Source: Aminobacter sp. J41 (GTDB taxonomy: Bacteria; Pseudomonadota; Alphaproteobacteria; Rhizobiales; Rhizobiaceae). Taken from it: a stretch of DNA of 64,000 nucleotides. Numbering within the stretch: the stretch's first letter is position 1; every line of letters starts with the position of its first letter. Under the pieces are notes generated by a model. That model ran no database searches. It saw only the letters and a list, made by a program, of their open reading frames with translations, and had not been told where the DNA came from. This document shows positions 11,401 through 18,244 of this stretch, piece after piece. Made by a program: the position numbers and the translations under genes. The stretch covers positions 16,978-80,977 of the forward strand of contig NZ_JAGL01000020.1 in assembly GCF_000526635.1 (NCBI RefSeq), written 5' to 3'.

Positions 11401-11947
11401 CGACACCGTGGCCCGCATCGATGCCGAGCGCAGGACGATCCTGCTGGAGATGGAGGAACAGGCGCTGCGGTACTTGCGCCTGCGCAGCGGCAGCATGATT
11501 GCCGAGCACGCGATCCGCGCCTATCGAGACCGGCACCGCAGCGCGATGATGAACCGTGCCTCAGAAGCGTTCCGGCAGATGACGCGCGGCGAATACACCG
11601 GCCTTGCAACGCGGCCGGAGAAGGACCGCGAAACGCTGATCGGCCTTTCCGCGCGCGGCGGCTCGAAGCTGGCGATGGACATGTCCAAGGGCACGCGCTT
11701 CCAGCTTTATCTCGCCCTTCGCCTTGCCGGCTACGAAGAGTTCGCGGCTGCGCGGCCATCGGTACCCTTCATCGCCGACGACATCATGGAGACGTTCGAC
11801 GAGCCGCGCTCGGAGGAAGTGCTGCGCCTGTTCGGCCAGATGAGCCAGGTGGGCCAGGTGATTTACCTCACCCACCACCGCCATCTCTGCGACCTTGCCG
11901 CGAAGGCCGTGCCGGGCGTGAAAATCCACGAGATTGCGGCGGCCTGA
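8462..11947 (+). CDS. SMC/Rad50-like coiled-coil ATPase (YhaN-like)
   Basis: A 1161-residue AAA/ABC-type ATPase. It has an N-terminal Walker A at 36-44 (GLNEAGKST). A very long central region (about 190-990) is rich in Glu, Arg, Ala and Leu heptads and is predicted coiled coil. A C-terminal half-site follows, with the signature-like LSARGGSKLAMDMSKGTRFQLYLALRLAGYE and Walker B-type VPFIADDIMETFDE. This is the Rad50/SbcC/YhaN layout, in which the arms fold back to join the two ATPase halves. It is coupled to the upstream nuclease gene, so a DNA end-processing or repair complex is the best call. A phage-defence role cannot be excluded, but no other defence gene is adjacent. Confidence 0.85.
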   Translation: MRLRRLDLTRYGKFTDYSIDFGERVSDKPDLHIVYGLNEAGKSTSLSAYLDLLFGIEERTRYGFLHQGKAMEVGGCLEFGGEAHEFKRVKQRANSLLDAQGQPVNEAVLSVPLAGLTRDAYRMMFSLDDQTLEDGGNAILESRGDLGELLFSASAGLAGTSAVLEKTMEEALSIFRKRASSTTIAGLKRRMAELKARRDETDTQASAYASLKAELQRAEAAYEEVMREIGTARTRQEQIARMLRAHPLAGDYGRLEESLAAYAEVPRPPAEWSHALPELIDAEARLQTKRAGLDQREARIRDEIDALTVDERLLELDHRIERLSEAAARYTTAEEDLPKRKSQLSEQKIRVDLIRTALGKRDVADPMTLVVPAATIGMLRELLAEKNGIDVALRAAEKEFENGEQVLEDAQAELKGLEGGGVLDAITVARLQASLLRIRRGDLAAELRLAERSLAEKVRAFEEAASALQPWSGTGEELKAIRLPDAARLEAWRSGADALQKRRAAALDRKRELETRLAEDKARIEVLRSVGSVIGDEEAEALMAQRNVAWAKHLQALDRETAVHFEQRMHAVDEAADARLKASKELEELRASTAASAVTSAAIERQDALLSEADEELAQLRAEIVAEAPAALPLPSEALIAGLLATFERWSRDHAKAVAAWDALQAAQRAADEARAAADAEREALAGALENTGMEASGLALSELVQAAENLISAHNTAYTKRATIEKQVADLTRNLVSRQRELDQARAASEDWQGRWKSALDQTWFAGMEEAPGAVRELLDALTELPVALKEYAGTQHRIDAMEADRAEFVNAVADICDALGEPFDQSRPVDAARALIRRRDEARQTRERREEKLAELAAVADEREELGQQIALHETRRNEMTSFFDVESITELRQALELAGQRDRLVEERDRLARQIIAETQEETLEAALSAICGADIAELQREQAELAVRIENLDERAKTLFADRTRAQDRLDAIGGDDTVARIDAERRTILLEMEEQALRYLRLRSGSMIAEHAIRAYRDRHRSAMMNRASEAFRQMTRGEYTGLATRPEKDRETLIGLSARGGSKLAMDMSKGTRFQLYLALRLAGYEEFAAARPSVPFIADDIMETFDEPRSEEVLRLFGQMSQVGQVIYLTHHRHLCDLAAKAVPGVKIHEIAAA

Positions 11948-11999
11948 GCCGCAACCTCATTCAGCGGATTGCTGAGAAGATCGAAGGCCCCTCCCCTGC

Positions 12000-12728
12000 T
12001 CAGGCGGAGGGAGCCTCCTCTATATGTCCGCCGAGGAACAGCTGGCCGACTCGGGGGTCGGCGAGGAGCTTTTCGGCCTTGTCGTGCATGCGCGTCTGGC
12101 CGAGTTCGAGCACCAGGCCATAGTCCGATATGGCGAGCGCGGACTTGGCGTTCTGTTCCACCATCAGGATGGTGACGCCCTGGTCGCGCAGGCGCTGCAG
12201 GGTGGCAAACACTTCCTGCACCAGCTTCGGTGACAGGCCGATCGACGGTTCGTCGATCAGGATCAGCTTCGGGTCGAGCAGCAGCGAGCGCGCGACTTCG
12301 AGCTGCTTCTGCTGGCCGCCCGACAGCTCAATGGCCTTGCGGTTGCGGAACTCGCGCAGGATCGGAAACTTGTCCATCACCTTTTCGATGCGTTCGCGCA
12401 CTTTGGCCTGATCGCGGGCGGTGACGCCACCGAGCTCGAGGTTGTGGTAGACCGAGAGCTGCGGCACGACGTTGCGGCCCTGCGGAACGTAGGTCACGCC
12501 ATGGTCGATCATCTGTCGCGGCGTGTGGCGCGTCACGTCCTTGCCATCGAGCAGGATACGGCCCTTGTCGATATTGAGCAGGCCGAAGATTGCCTTGAAC
12601 ACGGTCGACTTGCCGGCGCCGTTCGGGCCGATCACGGTGGTGATCGTGCCCTTCGGGATCTTGAACGAGACGCCGTTCAGGATCGTGATCTTGCCGTAGC
12701 CGCCGTGAATGTCCTGGAGTTCCAGCAT
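12000..12728 (-). CDS. livF: Branched-chain amino acid-type ABC transporter ATP-binding protein LivF
   Basis: One of the two ATPases of a HAAT-family importer, 242 residues. Walker A is [11 protein letters not shown], the ABC signature LSGGQQKQLEVARSLL, and Walker B LILIDEPS followed by IGLSPKLVQEV, the LivF-type D-loop region. The start is ATG 12728 (MLELQDIHGGYG), which lies two bases after the livG stop; a longer frame upstream only overlaps livG. It is the last gene of the 16532-12000 livK-H-M-G-F operon. Liv operons import branched-chain amino acids but also amides, urea or aromatic compounds, so the substrate is open. Confidence 0.92.
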   Translation of the reverse strand: MLELQDIHGGYGKITILNGVSFKIPKGTITTVIGPNGAGKSTVFKAIFGLLNIDKGRILLDGKDVTRHTPRQMIDHGVTYVPQGRNVVPQLSVYHNLELGGVTARDQAKVRERIEKVMDKFPILREFRNRKAIELSGGQQKQLEVARSLLLDPKLILIDEPSIGLSPKLVQEVFATLQRLRDQGVTILMVEQNAKSALAISDYGLVLELGQTRMHDKAEKLLADPRVGQLFLGGHIEEAPSA

Positions 12729-12730
12729 GA

Positions 12731-13477
12731 TCAGCCTCCCAGATAGGCGTCGATGACGGTCTGGTTCGCGCGGATCTCGTCGGGCGAGCCCTCCGCGATG
12801 ATGGCGCCTTCCGCCAGCACCACGATGCGGGTGCACAGGCTCATCACGAACTCCATGTTGTGTTCGATCACGACGAAGGTCGTGCCGTGTTCGGCATTGT
12901 AGGCGACGAGGCGCTCCTTGAGATGCGCGAGCATCGTCAGGTTCACGCCGCCTGCCGGCTCGTCGAGCAGCACCAGGTCCGGCCCTGCCATGAAGGCCAT
13001 AGCGGCATCCACGAGCTTCTGCTGGCCGTAGGAGAGCGAGCCCGCCGGCGTGTCGCGCAGGTGCGTCAGCCGAAAGAACTCGATGAGCTGGTCGGCAGCC
13101 TGCGTCAGGCCGGCATCCGTGGGCCCGAACAGGCGCGAGATCAGCGTACCCTTGTGCTCCTGGCCGGCGACAATGATGTTGTCGAGCACCGTCATCTGCG
13201 GGAACACCGACAGCTGCTGGAAAGTGCGGCCGACGCCGAGGCGGTTGAGCTTGCTGGCGCGCATGCCCGTCACGGGCACACCCTTCACCTCGACGGACCC
13301 TTCATCCGGCTGCAGCTGGCCGAGGATGCAGTTGAACAGCGTCGACTTGCCCGAGCCGTTGGGGCCGATGAGGCCGAGGATCTCGCCCTTGTGCACGTCG
13401 AAGGAGACGCCGCGCACGGCCTTGATGCCGCCGAAGCTCTTGGTGATGTTGCGGATCGAGAGAATGGGCGCGGTCAT
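12731..13477 (-). CDS. livG: Branched-chain amino acid-type ABC transporter ATP-binding protein LivG
   Basis: Second ATPase of the importer, 248 residues. Walker A is LIGPNGSGKST, the signature region LSYGQQKLVDAAMAFM and Walker [13 protein letters not shown]. The start overlaps the livM stop by four bases, giving tight coupling. The signature has LSYGQQ rather than LSGGQQ, which is common in LivG proteins. It is expected to dimerise with the LivF partner on the cytosolic face of the LivH/LivM channel. Confidence 0.92.
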   Translation of the reverse strand: MTAPILSIRNITKSFGGIKAVRGVSFDVHKGEILGLIGPNGSGKSTLFNCILGQLQPDEGSVEVKGVPVTGMRASKLNRLGVGRTFQQLSVFPQMTVLDNIIVAGQEHKGTLISRLFGPTDAGLTQAADQLIEFFRLTHLRDTPAGSLSYGQQKLVDAAMAFMAGPDLVLLDEPAGGVNLTMLAHLKERLVAYNAEHGTTFVVIEHNMEFVMSLCTRIVVLAEGAIIAEGSPDEIRANQTVIDAYLGG

Positions 13478-14454
13478 TTCAGTTTCGGTCCCTGCTCCAC
13501 GTCTGCGCGGATCTGCGGCTTGCCGAAGAAGCGGTCACGCAGCATTCCCCACAACCCGATCAGTCCCCTTGGCGTGAACACCAGCATCACGATGACGAGC
13601 GCCGAGTAGATGATGAGGTAGTAGCCTTCGGTAAAGCGCAGCAGCTCCGGCAGGAGGATGACGACGCCGGCGCCGAGGAACGGCCCGAAGAAGAAGCCGG
13701 CGCCGCCCACAACAACCATCAGCAGGATGCGCAGCGAGTGGCCGACCGCAAACGAGCCCGGCTCGATGAACTGGACGAGCGGCGAGATCAGCGCCCCGGC
13801 AAGGCCGCCATAGGTCGAGCCGATCGCGAAGGCGAGCAGCGTGATGCGCCGCGTGTCGACACCGAGGCTTTCCGCGCGGATCGGGTTTTCGCGCAATGCC
13901 TTGAAGCCGCGACCCCACGGCGAGCGGACGATCCACCACATGATCGCGGCGGCAACGACCGTGATCGCCAGCGTGAAGTAGTAGAAATTGTGCTGCTTCA
14001 TCGTCGAGACGAAGCCGAAGTCCGGACGCGGCATGCCCGAGAGGCCGTAGTTGCCACCTGTCAACCAGTCTTCGTTGCGCAGCACGAGGAAGACGAGCGT
14101 GTTGAAGGCAAGCGTCACGAAGGCAAGGAAATGCCCCTTCACGCGCAGTGCCGGATAGCCCAGCACGAGGCCGACGACGAAGCAGAGCAGCAGCGCCGGA
14201 ACGAGTGCCGCCATCCAGTGCCAGCCGGCAAGGGTCAGCAGCGCACTGGTATAGGCGCCGATCGCCATGAACGAGGCCTGCGCCAGTGAGATCTGGCCGG
14301 CATAGCCGAGGGTGAGGTTCAGCCCCATTGCGGCGATCGAAAACACGAGCCACGAGGTCAGCACATAGGTGATGTAGTTGCCCTGCCCGATCGGGGCGAG
14401 GATTGCCAGCACCAGCAGGAGGGCAATGAGGAGCCAACTGAGATACGCGCGCAT
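13474..14454 (-). CDS. livM: Branched-chain amino acid-type ABC transporter permease LivM
   Basis: Inner-membrane permease of 326 residues with about eight to ten hydrophobic segments, beginning with LLIALLLVLAILAP and including MGLNLTLGYAGQISLAQASF, the characteristic LivM motif. The sequence ALRENPIRAESLGVDTRR is the cytosolic coupling loop that contacts the ATPases. The gene overlaps livH upstream by one base and livG downstream by four. Confidence 0.92.
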   Translation of the reverse strand: MRAYLSWLLIALLLVLAILAPIGQGNYITYVLTSWLVFSIAAMGLNLTLGYAGQISLAQASFMAIGAYTSALLTLAGWHWMAALVPALLLCFVVGLVLGYPALRVKGHFLAFVTLAFNTLVFLVLRNEDWLTGGNYGLSGMPRPDFGFVSTMKQHNFYYFTLAITVVAAAIMWWIVRSPWGRGFKALRENPIRAESLGVDTRRITLLAFAIGSTYGGLAGALISPLVQFIEPGSFAVGHSLRILLMVVVGGAGFFFGPFLGAGVVILLPELLRFTEGYYLIIYSALVIVMLVFTPRGLIGLWGMLRDRFFGKPQIRADVEQGPKLK

Positions 14455-15332
14455 CAGACCGCCCTTCCCTCGGAGGTGCCCATGATGCCCTGCGGGCGCA
14501 CGAGGATGATGAAGATCAGCAGGATGAGCGGCAGCGCGGCACGATATTCGGCCGTGACATAAGTGGCGACGAGGTTGTCGAGCACGCCGATCAGGAGGCC
14601 GCCGACAAGCGCGCCGCGGATCTGGTTGAAGCCGCCGACGATCGCCGCGATGAAGGCGACGAGGCCAAGCGTCTCACCGTTGGAGAACTTGGCCAGGTAG
14701 ACCGGCGTGATGAGGAACGAGGCAAGCGCGGCAAGGGCTGCGTTGATGAGGAAGGCGTACATCACCATACGCTTGACGTTGACGCCTAGAATTTCCGCCA
14801 CTGCCGGGTTCTGCGCCGCAGCCTGCATGCTGCGGCCAGTGCGCGTGCGGTTGAGGAACAGCGTCAGTACCACGACGACGGCCAGCGAAATCAAGAGGTT
14901 CAGCATGTCCTGCATCGACACGACCGCGCCGAACACGTTGATCGGGTTGGTCGGGAACATCGCGGGGAACGGCTGTGCCTCGGCGCCATAGAATTCCTTG
15001 ACGCTTTCGCGCAGGAGGATGCCGAGCGCCATGGTGGCGATGATCAGAGAGATGCCGCCGGACGGAAGGATGGGATCGACGACCAGCTTCTTGAATACGG
15101 CGCCGAGCAGCGCGATCGCCAGCAGGAGCGCGAGGCCCAGCGACAGCGCGAGCGGGAAGCCAAGAATATTGGTGCCGACCAGCACGAAGAAGGCCGGGAC
15201 CATGACGAACTCGCCCTGCGCGAAATTCACGGTCTGGGCTGCCTGCCAGACGAGTGTGAAGCCGATGGCGACGAGCGCATAGATCGAACCGGTAGCCAAA
15301 CCGGACAGCAGAACTTGCAGGAACTGCGACAT
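14454..15332 (-). CDS. livH: Branched-chain amino acid-type ABC transporter permease LivH
   Basis: Partner permease of 292 residues. The N-terminus LSGLATGSIYALVAIGFTLV and the motif TVNFAQGEFVMV are typical of LivH, and AAAQNPAVAEILGVNVKRM is the coupling loop. It follows the substrate-binding protein gene after a 63-base gap that contains a strong hairpin, probably lowering expression of the permease and ATPase genes relative to the binding protein. Confidence 0.92.
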   Translation of the reverse strand: MSQFLQVLLSGLATGSIYALVAIGFTLVWQAAQTVNFAQGEFVMVPAFFVLVGTNILGFPLALSLGLALLLAIALLGAVFKKLVVDPILPSGGISLIIATMALGILLRESVKEFYGAEAQPFPAMFPTNPINVFGAVVSMQDMLNLLISLAVVVVLTLFLNRTRTGRSMQAAAQNPAVAEILGVNVKRMVMYAFLINAALAALASFLITPVYLAKFSNGETLGLVAFIAAIVGGFNQIRGALVGGLLIGVLDNLVATYVTAEYRAALPLILLIFIILVRPQGIMGTSEGRAV

Positions 15333-15352
15333 GGGATGTCCTTTAGGCAGGG

Positions 15353-15376
15353 GCGGCCGCCCGTTCAGGCGGCCGC
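15353..15376 (-). promoter_or_regulatory. Intercistronic hairpin between binding-protein and permease genes
   Basis: GCGGCCGCC (15353-15361) and GGCGGCCGC (15368-15376) form a perfect 9-bp stem with a 6-base loop and no T-tract. Such hairpins after a binding-protein gene commonly stabilise the upstream transcript or partly block elongation, giving more binding protein than channel. The stem is seen directly; its role is inferred. Confidence 0.6.
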
Positions 15377-15395
15377 GACTGCATCAGGGATGGGA

Positions 15396-16532
15396 TCAGT
15401 TCGCCGGAACCGTCCCGATGACGACGGGCTTGCCGTCCTTGACCTGAACCATGAAGCTCGGACGCGACATTTCGCCGGTTTCGTCCCAGCAGGTGTCGAG
15501 CAGCATCTTCGGATACTCGGCAACCGGCAGGCACAGGTTCTTCATAGTCTCGGCGAACTTAGCGCCGTCGAACTCGCCGACCTTCTCGGTGACGTACTTC
15601 GTGGCCCAAGCGCCGATGTAGCCCTTGATCGCGTCATGCGTCGGGTTGCGCTTGAACTGGGCAACGAACTTCTCGTTGAACTCGGCGATGCCCGGAATGT
15701 CCGTGGCGGTCGCGGTCACGCCGACATGCGCGATCGCGCCTTCGGCTGCGCCGCCGGCAAGCTCGATCACCTTGGCCTCGGTCAGGGTCACCTCGCCGAC
15801 GAGCGGCATAGAAAGACCCTGCTTCTTCGCCTCGATCAGGAAGCGGGCAGCCTCTTCCTGGTTCATGTAGACGAACACAGCCTCGGCGCCGGATTCCTTG
15901 AGCTTGGAGACGTCCGAGGCGTAGTCGGTCGCGCCTTGCTCCGAGGGAACGTCGGTGACGATCTCAATGCCCGCCTTTTCCATCTCGGCGGTGAAGACGT
16001 CACGGCCGCCCTTGCCGAACTCGTTGTTGACCCAGGCGACGGCGACCTTCTTGGCCTTCAGCGTGTCGGTGAAGTACGGCACCAGAGCAGGAACGCCCTT
16101 CTGGGAGCCCGACGAGGTGCGGAACACGAACGGGTTGCCCTTCTGGACGATGGTAGGAGCTTCCGAGCCCACGAACTGCGGGATCTCGTTCTGCTGGGCG
16201 ACCAGCATGTTGACGAGGGTCGAGCCCGAATAGATGGTGCCGAGGATGGCGAACGCACCCTCGTCGATGGCCTTCTGGACCATCGCGCGCGAGACCTGCG
16301 GGTCGGTCTGCGTGTCGTATTCGGAAACCTCGACCTGCTTGCCGAGGATGCCGCCAGCGGCGTTGATTTCCTCGATGGCGATCTTGATGCCGTCACGCCA
16401 GTTCGTGCCGGCCGGGGCGCCGGCCCCCGAAAGCTCGGCGACCATGGCGATCTTGGCGGCGTCCTGAGCCTGCACTGCGGTTGCACCCATCAGCAGCGCG
16501 GCGCTCAGCGCCAGAATAACACGGCGGTTCAT
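15396..16532 (-). CDS. ABC transporter substrate-binding protein (LivK-like, Peripla_BP_6)
   Basis: Periplasmic receptor of 378 residues for the Liv-type importer. A signal peptide is clear (RRVILALSAALLMGATAVQA, cleavage after AQA near residue 22). The mature protein starts AAKIAMVAELSGAGAPAGTNW, the usual first strand of the type I binding fold. IAIEEINAAGGILGKQVEV is a family hallmark. Two lobes follow, with the hinge segment in the usual place. It heads the operon; the 220 bases upstream to the next gene should contain the promoter. Ligand unknown. Confidence 0.9.
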   Translation of the reverse strand: MNRRVILALSAALLMGATAVQAQDAAKIAMVAELSGAGAPAGTNWRDGIKIAIEEINAAGGILGKQVEVSEYDTQTDPQVSRAMVQKAIDEGAFAILGTIYSGSTLVNMLVAQQNEIPQFVGSEAPTIVQKGNPFVFRTSSGSQKGVPALVPYFTDTLKAKKVAVAWVNNEFGKGGRDVFTAEMEKAGIEIVTDVPSEQGATDYASDVSKLKESGAEAVFVYMNQEEAARFLIEAKKQGLSMPLVGEVTLTEAKVIELAGGAAEGAIAHVGVTATATDIPGIAEFNEKFVAQFKRNPTHDAIKGYIGAWATKYVTEKVGEFDGAKFAETMKNLCLPVAEYPKMLLDTCWDETGEMSRPSFMVQVKDGKPVVIGTVPAN

Positions 16533-16752
16533 TCCACCTCCCTAGATGCCACGGCTACATGCGCCGTCTCCCTTTTGCGCCACCGTGGCAGCAAAGACCT
16601 CTCTCGGAGACTGACCGCGACGATGTGGCACATTCATGCGCTAAGGCGCAAGATGAGGCAGGGGGAATAGCGATGAATGCGCAGGAGCAACAGGGCAATT
16701 TTTTCGTGCAAAAGCAGTCGGCTGGGCGCTCCTCACAACCTAAAGCGGGCCT

Positions 16753-17142
16753 TCAGGCGTTGAAAACCCACCACTTCGCGCTGGCGAAGTTCAGGCCCAT
16801 GCCGACAATCGATCCGATTGCCACTCCGGCTACCGGCGCAAGGGGTTCGTGTGGGAACAGCGCGACAACCAGGCTGTAGCTGGAATAGTTCGCCGCTCCG
16901 CCCGCCGTCATTGCTGCAAGATATTTCAGGGGTTCCGCCGACTTCACAGCGGGTCCTGTCCTGAAGGTGAAGCTGCGGTTGAGCAGCCACGTGACGGCAG
17001 CCGCGCAGAGGAAGGAGATGACGCGAGCGATGTAGGGTCCCGCGCCTAGCCGCATCCCAATCACAAGCACGGTGACGTCGGTCAGGAAACCGATTGTCCC
17101 GACGAGCGCGAAACGGGCGAACTGAGCAAGCGTGGTGCTCAT
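16753..17142 (-). CDS. GtrA-like membrane protein
   Basis: A 129-residue protein with four hydrophobic segments (FALVGTIGFLTDVTVLVIGM, VISFLCAAAVTWLLNR, an AGGAANYSSYSLVVALF segment and VAIGSIVGMGLNFASAKW). The NRSFTFR motif after the second helix is typical of the GtrA family, which is thought to flip or help transfer undecaprenyl-phosphate-linked sugars across the inner membrane. The start ATG 17142 overlaps the glycosyltransferase stop in an ATGA arrangement; a longer in-frame start at 17160 is less likely. The pairing with a polyprenol-type glycosyltransferase is the usual context. Confidence 0.85.
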   Translation of the reverse strand: MSTTLAQFARFALVGTIGFLTDVTVLVIGMRLGAGPYIARVISFLCAAAVTWLLNRSFTFRTGPAVKSAEPLKYLAAMTAGGAANYSSYSLVVALFPHEPLAPVAGVAIGSIVGMGLNFASAKWWVFNA

Positions 17143-18125
17143 CCGCTCCGTCTCTGCCACGGGCTCGGCTGGGCGAGATAGGCCATGCGCTTAATTTCAG
17201 CGCGTCCGCGCGTAACCGTGTCGAGGATTAGTCCGCAGACCAGCAGCAGCGTCCCGAACAGCACCAGACTCGCGGACAGAAGCGCCGTTGGCAGCCGCGG
17301 AACGAGACCAGTCTCAAGGTATGTCATCAAGACCGGCTCGGCGAGGATCAGTGCAGCCACCACGCAGGCTACAAAGCCGATCGAGAAGAACTGCAGCGGC
17401 TTTTCCGCCTTAAGCAGTCGGATGATCGTGAAGAGGATGCGCAGGCCGTCCTGATAGGTGTTCAGCTTGCTGACCGATCCCGGCGGCCGCGCATGATATT
17501 CGGTATCTACCTCAGCGACGGGCATGCGCAGTTCGAGCGCATGGACCGTCAACTCGGTTTCGGTTTCGAAGCCCGTCGCATGTGCCGGGAACGACTTCAC
17601 GAAGCGTCGCGACAGGACTCGGTAGCCGGACAGCATGTCGGTGAGGTTTCTACCGAACAGGAACGCGACGCAGCCCGTCAGCAGCTGGTTGCCGAAGCGG
17701 TGGCCTGCGCGGAAAGCGGCCTCGTCCTTGGTGTGGCGGACGCCCACGACCATATCGAGCCCATTCTGCAGGAGCTCGTCGATCATCATTGGCGCGACGG
17801 AGGCGTCGTAGGTGCCGTCACCGTCTACGAGGATGTAAACATCCGCATCGACATCGGCGAACATCCGGCGGACGACATGACCCTTGCCCTGGCCACGTAC
17901 GCGTCCGACAATTGCGCCGGCGGCCTTCGCCACTTCAATGGTGCGGTCGCTCGAGTTGTTGTCGAATACGTAAATTTGGGCGTCGGGGAGCACGGCTCTG
18001 AAGTCAGCGACGACTTTGCCGATGGTAGCTTCTTCGTTGTAGCAGGGAACGAGTACCGCGACGCGTGCGGCGCTGTCCGCAGCCTCGCGCAGCCCCTCCC
18101 TCTCGAGCCGTTCAGCTATGTTCAT
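17139..18125 (-). CDS. Glycosyltransferase family 2, polyprenyl-phosphate sugar transferase type
   Basis: Predicted transferase of 328 residues that loads a sugar onto polyprenyl phosphate for export or cell-surface decoration. The GT2 start motif VAVLVPCYNEEATIGKVV is near residue 23 and the metal-binding DGD of ILVDGDGTYDAS near 105. FLFGRNLTDMLSGYRVLSRR is characteristic of DPM1/GtrB-like enzymes. Two C-terminal hydrophobic helices (FSIGFVACVVAALIL and LSASLVLFGTLLLVCGLIL) anchor it in the membrane. ATG 18125 is preceded by GGGGAA; the longer frame to 18185 has no family support. It is coupled to the GtrA-like gene. Confidence 0.87.
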   Translation of the reverse strand: MNIAERLEREGLREAADSAARVAVLVPCYNEEATIGKVVADFRAVLPDAQIYVFDNNSSDRTIEVAKAAGAIVGRVRGQGKGHVVRRMFADVDADVYILVDGDGTYDASVAPMMIDELLQNGLDMVVGVRHTKDEAAFRAGHRFGNQLLTGCVAFLFGRNLTDMLSGYRVLSRRFVKSFPAHATGFETETELTVHALELRMPVAEVDTEYHARPPGSVSKLNTYQDGLRILFTIIRLLKAEKPLQFFSIGFVACVVAALILAEPVLMTYLETGLVPRLPTALLSASLVLFGTLLLVCGLILDTVTRGRAEIKRMAYLAQPSPWQRRSG

Positions 18126-18244
18126 TTTTCCCCAGCGCCCCTCACCTCGCCATCGCGAAGGATTGGAGCACAAAGAGGTCAACAAGCGCTGAACTTGATT
18201 GGTCTGCCCGTTGAGGGGAGCATCCGCGAGGGTACTTTTGCCCC

